A stretch of 50,767 nucleotides of DNA, from contig SFCB01000060.1 in NCBI GenBank assembly GCA_004367505.1, positions 1 to 50,767 of the forward strand, read 5' to 3'. Under the pieces are notes generated by a model. It saw only the letters and a program-made list of their open reading frames with translations. It made no database searches and was not told the DNA's origin. Each line of letters begins with the position of its first letter. The first letter of the stretch is position 1. Source of the stretch: Chloroflexi bacterium OHK40 (lineage in GTDB: Bacteria; Chloroflexota; Chloroflexia; Chloroflexales; Chloroflexaceae). Positions 34,462 to 41,276 of this stretch are shown piece by piece. A program made the translations under genes and the position numbers.

Positions 34462-35067
34462 TCAGAAGCGCATCGTCTTCGCCGCGATGTAGGCTGCTTT
34501 CAGGCGCGGACTGTCGAGCGCTTTGCGCCGGGCCTTGAGCGGGTCGAAGACCGGCATCGCCATTCCACCGGGCAACATCAGCGTGGTTGTCCCTTGCGGC
34601 TGTGGCTCGCCTGGGGGCACCGGCTCGCGGGCCGGCACGGGCCACACCAGAAACGAGCCGTCCGCCAGCCGCTCCTGCCAGCACGACCGCCGTGCCAGCC
34701 GGAACGCTCGAAGCTGTTCAGCCGTGATGCTCGCCGTGCCGTTTAAGGGCTGGCCGAAGTCGTACGCCCAGCCCCCCCAGTAGTACGTGCCGTGCGGCGT
34801 CGCCTGGTACGCCGGTAGCGCGACTGGCCCGCAGAACACGCTGATCGGTCCGTCGTGCGAGCGCTCGCTGTACTGCGTGATCTGCGCCGCAGTGAGCATT
34901 CGATCGGCGACGACCGCTAATCCCTCGCACGCGCCCGGAACCCGGAAGGTCAGATCATCGGCCCCGACGTACTCCCACGAGAGCTTGAGCGTGTCGAGGA
35001 AGACCGCCCAGCGGGCGTGAAGGGCGGTTCGGAACACCTGGCCAGCGTAACTGACCACTCCTGGCAT
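34462..35067 (-). CDS. Hypothetical element protein with ARWAVFLDTL motif
   Basis: This 201-aa soluble protein has no function I can name. Its N-terminal stretch FRTALHARWAVFLDTLKLSWEY resembles a motif found in many phage and actinobacterial or Chloroflexota mobile-element proteins (RSRLEARWAVFFDALGxxWEYEPE), sometimes linked to restriction-endonuclease-like folds. The usual following catalytic-looking residues are not evident here. The middle is Gly/Tyr-rich (HGTYYWGGWAYDF). The ATG at 35067 follows GAGGAGAGG. It lies 90 nt beyond the integrase stop with a 15-bp hairpin between them. Confidence 0.65.
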   Translation of the reverse strand: MPGVVSYAGQVFRTALHARWAVFLDTLKLSWEYVGADDLTFRVPGACEGLAVVADRMLTAAQITQYSERSHDGPISVFCGPVALPAYQATPHGTYYWGGWAYDFGQPLNGTASITAEQLRAFRLARRSCWQERLADGSFLVWPVPAREPVPPGEPQPQGTTTLMLPGGMAMPVFDPLKARRKALDSPRLKAAYIAAKTMRF

Positions 35068-35081
35068 CGTGCGCCTCTCCT

Positions 35082-35122
35082 CAGGCTGCCTCAGCACCTC
35101 CACACGATGCTGAGGCAGCCTG
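35082..35122 (-). terminator. 15-bp perfect hairpin after the integrase gene
   Basis: Arms CAGGCTGCCTCAGCA (35082-35096) and TGCTGAGGCAGCCTG (35108-35122) are fully complementary around 11 bases. It lies between the integrase stop and the ribosome site of the next gene. No T-tract follows, so it could be an attenuator or an integrase/attachment-related inverted repeat instead. Confidence 0.55.
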
Positions 35123-35157
35123 CTACGTGCGGACATCGCCCGCACATTACGGTCGGT

Positions 35158-36444
35158 TCAGCTGCCTGGCTCGTGCGGCTCATCGGTGGGCGGGTCGGAC
35201 GACTCTTCCTCGTGCTCCCCCTCCTCGGGCGTTGCCTCCGTTTTGTCCCCCAGATTTGCGCTTGCCCCCTTCTGCTCCTCGCCGGACGGCGCCTCAGGCG
35301 TCTGCCCCGGCTTGCCGAACAGATCGGCCACCTTGGTCGTCGCATCGCGCTGGGTCTCGGGGAGCACGTGGCCGTAGGTATTCATGGTCAGGCTGATCTG
35401 GCTGTGGCCGAGGATCTCCATGACCACCCGCGGGTGGACGCCCTGGGCGATCAGGAAGGTCGCGCAGCTGTGGCGCAGGTCGTGGAAGCGCGTCGTCAGC
35501 GGCAGGCCTGCGCGCTTGAGCGCCAGCTTGAAATGGCGGTGCAGGTTGCTCGGCTCCATCGGCGTGCCGCGCTCGGCGGGGAAGACGAGGTCGTGCTCCT
35601 TCCACGCCGCGCCCCAGACCGCGCGCTCTTCGGCCTGCCGGCGCTGGTGCTCGGCGAGCAGCTCGACCAGCACATCGGGCAGGAGTAGGGTGCGCGCCCC
35701 CGCCCGCGTCTTCGGCTCCGAGCGCTCCAGCTTGCCCTGCACGCGCTGGAGCGCGCCAGATACGCGCAGCGTCTTCTTGTTGAAGTCGATGTCGGCCCAC
35801 AGCAGGCCAAGCACTTCGCCACGGCGCAGGCCAAGTGAGAGCGCGATGCGGTAGAGCGCCTCCAGCCGGTGACCGGCGACGGCCACAAGCAAGCGCCGCG
35901 CTTCTGCCTCGGAAAGCGGCGTGATCACCCTCGCCCTGCTCGTGGGCGGGTCGGTGGCCAGGACGACGTTGCGGGTGACGAGCTCCCACTTCACCGCCCG
36001 GTTGAGCGCACGCTGGAGCACCGCTCGGGCGTACTGGGTGGTGCGGGCGCCGCTGGCAGCTGCGAGGCTGTTGATCATGCTCTGGACGTGGGCGGCGGTG
36101 AGCTTCGTCAGCTGATGATGGCCGAGGCGCGGCTTGAGGTGGAGCCGGATGGTGTCGGCGTAGCTGCGGTAGGTGCGGGCGCGCCGGTGGGGCTTGATCA
36201 CCTCGTCCAGCCAGCGGTCGAGGAACTCGCCCACGGTGAGGCGCTCGGGGTCGACGTTGACGCCCTGCTGCTGCTGGTGGAGCAGCTGCTTGAGCTTCTC
36301 GGCCACCTCCTTGCGCGAGCTGCCGTAGATGAACTTGCGCTTGCGCTTGCCGTTGACCATGCCGAGGTCAATGATCGCGCACCAGGAGCCGTCAGCGCGC
36401 TGATAAATGCTGCCTTCACCGGCGCCACGTCGTCGCTTACTCAT
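35158..36444 (-). CDS. Tyrosine recombinase / integrase
   Basis: This 428-aa integrase probably moves the element. An N-terminal AP2-like arm-binding segment (GSIYQRADGSWCAIIDLG) is followed by a SAM-like core-binding domain and the catalytic domain. The catalytic residues are Arg207 (SLGLRRGEV), His321-x-x-Arg324 (HDLRHSCATF), His347 (LGHSQ) and Tyr357 (MNTYGHV). The C-terminal 50 residues are acidic and Pro-rich, probably disordered. The ATG at 36444 has GGAGGG upstream. All catalytic residues are intact, so it may be active. An excisionase-like gene lies 138 nt upstream. Confidence 0.95.
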   Translation of the reverse strand: MSKRRRGAGEGSIYQRADGSWCAIIDLGMVNGKRKRKFIYGSSRKEVAEKLKQLLHQQQQGVNVDPERLTVGEFLDRWLDEVIKPHRRARTYRSYADTIRLHLKPRLGHHQLTKLTAAHVQSMINSLAAASGARTTQYARAVLQRALNRAVKWELVTRNVVLATDPPTSRARVITPLSEAEARRLLVAVAGHRLEALYRIALSLGLRRGEVLGLLWADIDFNKKTLRVSGALQRVQGKLERSEPKTRAGARTLLLPDVLVELLAEHQRRQAEERAVWGAAWKEHDLVFPAERGTPMEPSNLHRHFKLALKRAGLPLTTRFHDLRHSCATFLIAQGVHPRVVMEILGHSQISLTMNTYGHVLPETQRDATTKVADLFGKPGQTPEAPSGEEQKGASANLGDKTEATPEEGEHEEESSDPPTDEPHEPGS

Positions 36445-36582
36445 CGCACCCTCCGTGGGCAGAGCCTGTCATTGCTATACAAGCTCTATCCTTTTACGTG
36501 TTGAAGCAGGCACGCCGAACAGACCGCGGTGTGCTGAACCGTCGGCGATGATCGAACTGCTATCAGTAGTTCGAGAAGAGCC

Positions 36583-36813
36583 CTATGACACCGAGGATGG
36601 TGCTGTCTGACGGGCGACCCACTCGCGCAGCGCGGCGACCGGGATGCGCCGGGCCGTCCCGCGCCGGATGGAGGGGAGCTCGCCGGCGTCCATCATCTCG
36701 TAGATCGTCGAGCGGCTGAGGCTGAGGATGCGCGCGGCCTCCTCGACCCGCACCAGCAGGGGCTCGACTGCCGGCTCCGCTCTCGGCTGTTCACGTTCCG
36801 GCTGCTCGCTCAT
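36583..36813 (-). CDS. Excisionase-like helix-turn-helix protein (HTH_17)
   Basis: This 76-aa protein matches MerR-like excisionase DNA-binding domains: LLVRVEEAARILSLSRSTIY, EMMDAGELPSIRRGTARRIP and AALREWVARQ. Such proteins bend DNA at attachment sites and steer integrases toward excision, or act as small regulators. The ATG at 36813 has GAGGAGG upstream; the longer frame from 36906 lacks one. It directly precedes the integrase gene on the same strand. The 159-nt gap upstream of it (36814-36972) shows no gene. Confidence 0.88.
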   Translation of the reverse strand: MSEQPEREQPRAEPAVEPLLVRVEEAARILSLSRSTIYEMMDAGELPSIRRGTARRIPVAALREWVARQTAPSSVS

Positions 36814-36972
36814 GCCTATCCTCCTCGTTTCCCTCGCGCTGAATGCCTGTATCAATCCACCTGCAACTGTGCTGTACCGTGTGGACAGCATACGGGATAC
36901 TGGCATATTTGCGAAGGGGACAGTCGAGGGGACAAATTGAGGGCATGAGTGGGGACATGACAGGGGGCCAAA

Positions 36973-37638
36973 CTAGCCTGGAAAGCCGAGGCCGCGCTCG
37001 CGAAGCGAAACATAGCGCCCGCCCGCTATTACAAGGTGGTCGAGACACTCGCAGTCAAGGAGTTTCCCCGCCTCAACAATCTGGCGCGTGACCAGAATAT
37101 CCTCCGGCGATGGAGTAGGGTCGCTCGTCGGATGATTATGCGCCACGATGATACTGGTCGCGTTCACCCGCAGCGCCTCCTTGAACACCTCCCCCACCCT
37201 GATCATGGCCGTGTTGACCGAGCCGCGGTAGACCTTCGATACTTTGATCAGGCGATTTTTTGTATCAAGGGCGGCGACCCAGAGTTCTTCCTGGTCGAGG
37301 GCCATCATCTCGATCATAAACAGCTTGGCGACGTCGGCGGGCGACTTGACCTGAAAGCGGTCGTGGTAGCCGGCGATTGCCAGGCGCCGGCCGATCTCCA
37401 GCGCGGCCTTGAGGCTCGCGGCCTTGCGCGGTGTGCCGATGCTGGCGGCGACGGCGCGAATGTCGGCGCGGAGCAGGCCGACCCAGCCCTGGTAGTCGCG
37501 CAGGCACTGCGTGCAGATCTCGAGGTCGTGCTGGCCGGAGACCAGAGCGAGCAGCTCGGCGTCGCTGAGCACGTCGGGGCCGTGGCGGGTGATGCGGCTA
37601 GCTGGCCGCTCGTCGGCGGGAAGCTCGCGGATACGCAT
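36973..37638 (-). CDS. radC: RadC family protein (JAB/MPN domain)
   Basis: This 221-aa protein has an N-terminal helix-hairpin region (SDAELLALVSGQ) and a C-terminal JAB/MPN domain with the metalloprotease-like motif AHNHPTSDPTPSPED near residues 163-177. Mobile-element RadC proteins are common and are linked to DNA metabolism or anti-restriction, but their activity is unsettled. The Zn-binding His-x-His, Ser and Asp are all present. The ATG at 37638 shares a base with the stop of the small gene upstream (TGATG). A longer frame to 37965 was rejected because it reads through that gene. Confidence 0.9.
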   Translation of the reverse strand: MRIRELPADERPASRITRHGPDVLSDAELLALVSGQHDLEICTQCLRDYQGWVGLLRADIRAVAASIGTPRKAASLKAALEIGRRLAIAGYHDRFQVKSPADVAKLFMIEMMALDQEELWVAALDTKNRLIKVSKVYRGSVNTAMIRVGEVFKEALRVNATSIIVAHNHPTSDPTPSPEDILVTRQIVEAGKLLDCECLDHLVIAGGRYVSLRERGLGFPG

Positions 37639-37850
37639 CAGCGGCCCCCTTCGTTCATCCGGTTGACGAGCCTGACCACCCGCAGCGCCAGTATGAGCCG
37701 GTGGCCCTGGTGGATGAGCTGTGCGACCCGCTCGGCCGCCGAAGGGTTGGACAACACCAGGTCGGCGTACTGCCGCTCCAGATGCTGATGCGACTGCTGC
37801 CCGCCGCGCCGGCCGTGCTCGACGGCGTTCTCGCTGGTAAACCGTGCCAT
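37638..37850 (-). CDS. Small hypothetical protein (GRRGG motif)
   Basis: This 70-aa protein begins MARFTSENAVEHGRRGGQQS, which resembles the short basic N-termini of many small phage and element proteins with a KGG/RGG-like motif. A helical, Leu/Val-rich C-terminal part follows. The ATG at 37850 follows GGGAGGG. It overlaps the radC start by one base, so the two are translated together. I cannot assign a function. Confidence 0.65.
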   Translation of the reverse strand: MARFTSENAVEHGRRGGQQSHQHLERQYADLVLSNPSAAERVAQLIHQGHRLILALRVVRLVNRMNEGGR

Positions 37851-37960
37851 CTGTGTGCCCTCCCGGTTCGTGTCGAATTGGGGGCACACCACACCAGCCG
37901 CCGGGCGGCTGGTAAGCACTGGGCGAGCGCGCAGCGAAACAGGCTGCCGCAGAGGCAGGC

Positions 37961-37992
37961 AACAAAACAGCCCCAGCAGGCGGCTGAGGCTG
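37961..37992 (-). terminator. Rho-independent terminator of the Rpn unit
   Basis: On the minus strand the stem CAGCC-t-CAGC / GCTG-g-GGCTG (one mismatch, 5-nt loop) is followed directly by TTTTGTT. It lies 32 nt after the stop of the last C-terminal-module ORF. The rest of the gap to 37851 holds nothing I can name. Confidence 0.75.
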
Positions 37993-38023
37993 TGGAGCGG
38001 ACTATGGGGGGCTGAAGCAGTTG

Positions 38024-38269
38024 CTACGCTTCTGAGGCGTGGTCTTGCTGGTCAAGCCAGGCGAGCAGATCGGACTGGGAGGTGAAATCGAGCAACGCCT
38101 CGCTAAGTGTCAGGAGCGTGTCGGGAGCAAGCACCGCTACACGCACCTGTAGCTTGTTGGCGAGCGGTCCTATTTTTCGGTTCAACAGGCGCAGCACCAG
38201 CGCCTGGCGCTCTTCAAGCCGGCCTTCCGCCCGACCGATCTCCTCAAAACTGGTGACGAAGTGGGTCAC
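38024..38269 (-). CDS. Stand-alone Rpn C-terminal domain, copy 3 (DUF4351-like)
   Basis: This 81-aa protein is homologous to the last 77 residues of the Rpn nuclease encoded at 38496-39440. It shares FVTSFEEIGRAEG, VLRLLNRKIGPL, TLSEALLDF and AWLDQQD, with a four-residue insert (RLEERQAL region). The start is GTG and overlaps the stop of copy 2 as GTGA, so it depends on coupling to the upstream ORF; its own ribosome site is weak. It has no nuclease core. By analogy with intragenic C-terminal Rpn fragments in E. coli, it may bind and restrain the nuclease. A decayed duplicate is the alternative, but the intact frame argues against that. Confidence 0.8.
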   Translation of the reverse strand: MTHFVTSFEEIGRAEGRLEERQALVLRLLNRKIGPLANKLQVRVAVLAPDTLLTLSEALLDFTSQSDLLAWLDQQDHASEA

Positions 38270-38499
38270 GATGCTTGCCTGGCGTCTTGCTGGTCGAGCC
38301 AGGCTCGCAAGTCCGCCTGCTCCGTAAAGTCGAGCAGGGCCTCGCTGAGAGAAAGCAGCATTTCAGGGGAAAGTGCGGTGACACGGGTCCGAAGCTCATG
38401 GGTAAGAGGGCCAACTTTGCGGTTCAGCAGGCGCAGAACGATCTCGCGTTGTCCTTCCGCTCTGCCGAGCTTCTCGAAGCTGGTCACGAAGCGGGTCAT
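38266..38499 (-). CDS. Stand-alone Rpn C-terminal domain, copy 2 (DUF4351-like)
   Basis: This 77-aa protein is exactly as long as the C-terminal module of the upstream Rpn gene and aligns without gaps, with about two thirds of residues identical by eye: FVTSFEKLGRAEGQREIVLR, LNRK, SEALLDF, WLDQQDA. The ATG at 38499 overlaps the Rpn stop as ATGA and has AAGGA just upstream. It ends in a GTGA overlap with copy 3. The longer frame reaching 39042 runs through the Rpn gene out of frame and is a shadow. Probable role: binding partner or antitoxin of the Rpn nuclease (inference). Confidence 0.82.
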   Translation of the reverse strand: MTRFVTSFEKLGRAEGQREIVLRLLNRKVGPLTHELRTRVTALSPEMLLSLSEALLDFTEQADLRAWLDQQDARQAS

Positions 38500-38729
38500 G
38501 TTCCTTGCCCAGCGTCTTGCTGGTCGAGCCAGACGCTCAGGTCGCTTTGTGTAGCGAAGTCGAGCAGCGCCTCGCTGAGTGCCAAAAGGGCTTCGGGAAC
38601 AAGCACCACCACACGCGCTTGAAGTCCTTCGGGCAGCTGGCCAAGCTTTCGGTTCAACTGACGCAGAACGATCTCGCGTTGTCCTTCCGCTCGGCCAATC
38701 TCCTCGAAACTGGTCACAAAGGTGTCCAT
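38496..38729 (-). CDS. Intragenic ORF: Rpn C-terminal fragment with its own ribosome site
   Basis: Within the rpn frame, ATG at 38729 (MDTFVTSFEE) is preceded by GGAGGT at 38737-38742 with seven bases between, a better site than most gene starts here. Initiation there would yield a 77-aa protein equal in length and start position to stand-alone copies 2 and 3 (MTRFVTSFEK, MTHFVTSFEE). For E. coli Rpn genes, intragenic C-terminal products that neutralise the full-length nuclease have been described. The sequence supports the same arrangement here; expression is inferred. Confidence 0.65.
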   Translation of the reverse strand: MDTFVTSFEEIGRAEGQREIVLRQLNRKLGQLPEGLQARVVVLVPEALLALSEALLDFATQSDLSVWLDQQDAGQGT

Positions 38730-39440
38730 ACCCGTTACCTCCAGTTCCACTTGCCGCATTGTAGCACGCGCCTCCTGAGCAAGGGTAGGGTCCAGGCGCA
38801 GGAGATGCTCCATCAGCCGCAGCAGGGCGCGCACGTCCGGTGCGGTATACCCCTGCACCAGCAACGCGCGGTAGCGGGCAGCCTTGCGGAGCACGCGCTC
38901 CGTTGGCTTGCCACGCGTCTCCTGGGCGTCGCGGTGGAGCAGTGCCAGCGTCGCGAAGGGGTTTCGCGTCTGCTTGAGCCAGGCTGCGTCCAGGTCGAGG
39001 AGCTTCACCGTGGGGAAGCGCAGGGCCAGCTCGCACCCCCACAGCGCATAGCCGAAGCGGTCAGGGCGCCAGCCGGCCTCCTCGTCGCCGAGTACGGCCA
39101 GGCTGACCACAGGAACGCGGTCACGATCGTACAGTCGCGCGTGGTACCTGAACATGCGCTCCGAAAAGGCGACATCCCGCTGGGACTGGACCTCGATGTG
39201 TACAAAGACCCAGGCCGGGGTGCCGTCGAGGCGCCGAACCTGGACCAGCTTGTCGACGCGCTGCTTGCCTTCCTGGTCCTCGGGGGCGATCTGCTGGAGC
39301 TCGGTGTCGCGGAAAGCGACGGGCTCGCTCCAGTCGATGGCGGCGAAGGCGTCCGGGAAGAAGAGCTCAAGGAAGGGCGCAAAGTACTGCTCCAGGGCGT
39401 ACTTCCACGCGCCGTCGAAGTCCGAGGCTGGCTGCTCCAT
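38496..39440 (-). CDS. Rpn family recombination-promoting nuclease / PD-(D/E)XK nuclease
   Basis: This 314-aa protein has an N-terminal PD-(D/E)XK-like nuclease core with VDKLVQVRRLDG and WVFVHIEVQSQRD (the E-x-Q element), a helical middle part and a C-terminal DUF4351-like domain from residue 238. Rpn proteins are DNA endonucleases often annotated as transposases, and in E. coli several act as anti-phage toxins. The ATG at 39440 follows GGAGG. An internal ATG (codon 238) has a perfect GGAGGT seven bases upstream. Its own promoter with a LexA-like palindrome lies at 39492-39520. Two further copies of the C-terminal domain follow, each overlapping by four bases. Confidence 0.88.
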   Translation of the reverse strand: MEQPASDFDGAWKYALEQYFAPFLELFFPDAFAAIDWSEPVAFRDTELQQIAPEDQEGKQRVDKLVQVRRLDGTPAWVFVHIEVQSQRDVAFSERMFRYHARLYDRDRVPVVSLAVLGDEEAGWRPDRFGYALWGCELALRFPTVKLLDLDAAWLKQTRNPFATLALLHRDAQETRGKPTERVLRKAARYRALLVQGYTAPDVRALLRLMEHLLRLDPTLAQEARATMRQVELEVTGMDTFVTSFEEIGRAEGQREIVLRQLNRKLGQLPEGLQARVVVLVPEALLALSEALLDFATQSDLSVWLDQQDAGQGT

Positions 39441-39491
39441 TGCTCCCTCCGCTCGGTGCCATCAGGCTTGGATGTCGTGGTCGATGGGAAG

Positions 39492-39520
39492 AGTATACAT
39501 ACAAACGAACATATGTTCAA
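39492..39520 (-). promoter_or_regulatory. Promoter of the Rpn unit with LexA-box-like palindrome
   Basis: On the minus strand TTGAAC (39515-39520), a 17-bp spacer and TATACT (39492-39497) form a good sigma-70 promoter about 50 bp upstream of the rpn ATG. The perfect palindrome GAACATATGTTC (39507-39518) overlaps the -35 box and matches the Gram-positive-type LexA consensus CGAAC-N4-GTTCG core. SOS control is inferred. Confidence 0.65.
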
Positions 39521-39530
39521 TCGCGCGAAG

Positions 39531-40100
39531 CTACATTCGGTTCTTCTCCGGCTGCTCCACCTCGCTGAACAGCAGCAGTTGGACAGGCTTCACGCTGGCG
39601 GACGCGGCTTCTCCCGGGCAACCAGGTGTGGGAAGTTGTCGATCATCGGCGGGCAGATCGTCCCGCACGGCCTGCGCCTTTTGCACCATGCGCCCCGCCG
39701 CGACGACCTGGAGCCAGCGCACGCCGCGCAGGAAGCAGTGATACCAGCCGTGCTCCGTAATGCTACCGCTGCCCAGTCGTTGAGTGCGCCGGCCGAAGCG
39801 CTGGATCTCGCCGGCGTCGCCAACCCGGAAGTAGCCACCGCGCCTGGTTTGGACGTAGAGCCAGGGCTGCAGCGGCCGGCGCGCGCCACCGTTGTGCGGC
39901 AGGATGTAGGCGACGCGGGTGGCCTTGAGCAGCTCGACTTCGCGCCGGAGCTTGCGGCGTTCACCTACGGTCATCCCCAGGTCGGCGAATGGCGAGGCGA
40001 AGCGGTAGAGCAGGATGTCGGCGGCGACGAGCAGCTCCCAGACCGTTCCCTCTGCCCAGGTGCGTCTGCGCAGCTCCGGTGGGATGCGACGACGGGCCAT
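39531..40100 (-). CDS. Hypothetical protein with C-terminal QLLLF (beta-clamp-like) motif
   Basis: This 189-aa protein has no family I recognise. The N-terminal part is basic (MARRRIPPELRRRTW) and is followed by hydrophobic helices (VWELLVAADILLYRF). The centre is Arg/Gly/Tyr-rich (RRGGYFRVGDAGEIQRFGRR). Near the C-terminus KPVQLLLFSEVEQ contains QLLLF, close to the sliding-clamp-binding consensus QL(S/D)LF. The ATG at 40100 has a GGAG/AAAGGG region upstream. It lies between the methylase-helicase gene (83 nt upstream) and the Rpn promoter, so it is probably the last gene of the large operon and may act on replicating DNA. Confidence 0.65.
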   Translation of the reverse strand: MARRRIPPELRRRTWAEGTVWELLVAADILLYRFASPFADLGMTVGERRKLRREVELLKATRVAYILPHNGGARRPLQPWLYVQTRRGGYFRVGDAGEIQRFGRRTQRLGSGSITEHGWYHCFLRGVRWLQVVAAGRMVQKAQAVRDDLPADDRQLPTPGCPGEAASASVKPVQLLLFSEVEQPEKNRM

Positions 40101-40183
40101 GACAGTGCCCTTTCTCCGCAGCACGAGGGGCACCAGCACCGTCTGGAGCCCCCTGCGTGAATCATCGAGCCGTCGGACGGCGC

Positions 40184-41276
40184 TCAAAAAAGCGACAGCT
40201 GGCTCACCTCGACCTCGTCGGCAGGAGCGGCGGGAACGGGCGGCTTCACAGCCCGCCGCTGGGTTGGCACGTCGCCGAACTGGGCACGGCCCGTGCTCGG
40301 CGTGCGGCATCGCCCCACCTCAGCTGCTAGCCTCGGCGCGGCTTCCGCTTCGGGCAGCGCTCCGACGAGCGGCTCGGCCAGGAGCGGGGTACGAACAGCC
40401 TGCCGCTCAACCTCGGCGGCCATCCAGGTGAGCGAGGCCGGCGCCGGCGGGATGATCGTCGCCCACTCGTTCCAACCCTCCTCGGCCCGCTCCTGCTGAG
40501 CGAGCGTGAGCAGCAGGTCGGCCAGCGACGGCTCGTCCTCTGCTGTCGCGCGGGCTGGCTGAGCGGCTCCTTCCGGCCCCGTCGCGTGTGCCCCGCCGGA
40601 CTCGGGGTCGGCCTGGGCCTCGGCGGCGGCGAAGGCGGCGTTGATCGCCTGGAGCTCGCCCATCGCCGCGTCGTAGGTCGCCTGCCCATCCCACTCCTCC
40701 AGCCGAACGAGCTCGCGGTCGATGGTGGCGATGCGCTCGTGCGCTTCAGCGATGCGCCTGTGCAGCCGCTCCAAGATGCTGGGAATGTCGCTCACGGTGT
40801 GGCCGACGCTCTGCCAGACGCCGGTGTCGGTGGAGGCGTTCACCGTGTCGAGGGTGGCACCGCCGGGGAGCGCGAGGCTCAGGTCGGCCGCGAACACGGC
40901 GTGGGCCTGGACGACCAGGTCGAGACCCCGGTAGCGGGCGACCACGCCCCGAAGCCGCTGGCGCTGGAAGGCCGCCGCGCTCTGGTAGCCGTGCACGAGC
41001 CGCCGTACGGCTGAACCCGCTTCGGCCCGCGCCGTCATTGTTTGGCCTGGTTCCGCGCCTATCGTCGCTGCTACCTCGGCGCAGAACGGCTCGTGCGGAT
41101 GGGCAACGACGAGCGCCTCGGCCCGCTCCCATTGGGCGCGTCGGCCCTCGACCCGGCGGATCTCCTCCTCGGTGAAGTGGCGCTCCAGCTGAAGGTTGCG
41201 GCGGGTGTCGAGCCAGACCCCGCGCACCCGCTCAAGGCGGGCGACCTCGGCCTCCAGCTGCACCTTGCGAACGATC
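40184..41276 (-). pseudogene. 3' fragment of the methylase-helicase gene (cut off by IS)
   Basis: This is the C-terminal part of the giant gene that starts at 47056. It is separated from the rest by the IS at 41277-42771. The ORF as it stands opens at 41263 (MQLEAEVARLERVRG), but this ATG-like codon is created near the IS edge rather than being a native start. Removing the IS and one target copy joins GNPQIV directly to RKVQLEAEVARLE in frame. The fragment is helical, with coiled-coil-like stretches and an acidic Ala-rich linker. It ends in SQLSLF at the very C-terminus, the consensus beta-clamp-binding pentapeptide. The fragment alone contains no catalytic motif. Confidence 0.85.

Larger units (their letters stand above)
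38024..38729 (-). repeat. Three-copy tandem repeat of the Rpn C-terminal module
   Basis: Starts at 38729 (internal to rpn), 38499 and 38269 are exactly 230 bp apart. Because 230 is not a multiple of three, each copy begins in a new frame through a 4-bp stop-start overlap. The last copy carries 12 extra bases. All three remain open. Confidence 0.9.

Noticed and set aside
29131-36600. tRNA-Gly 3' end as attachment site of the integrase element
   Set aside because: No second copy of the tRNA 3' sequence (TTCGAATCGCGTCGCCCGC) was seen near the integrase or at the far end, and chromosomal-type genes lie between.
38266-39042. 258-aa minus-strand ORF covering Rpn copy 2
   Set aside because: Only its last 77 codons are real. 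The upstream part is out of frame with rpn and Pro/Arg/Ala-rich.
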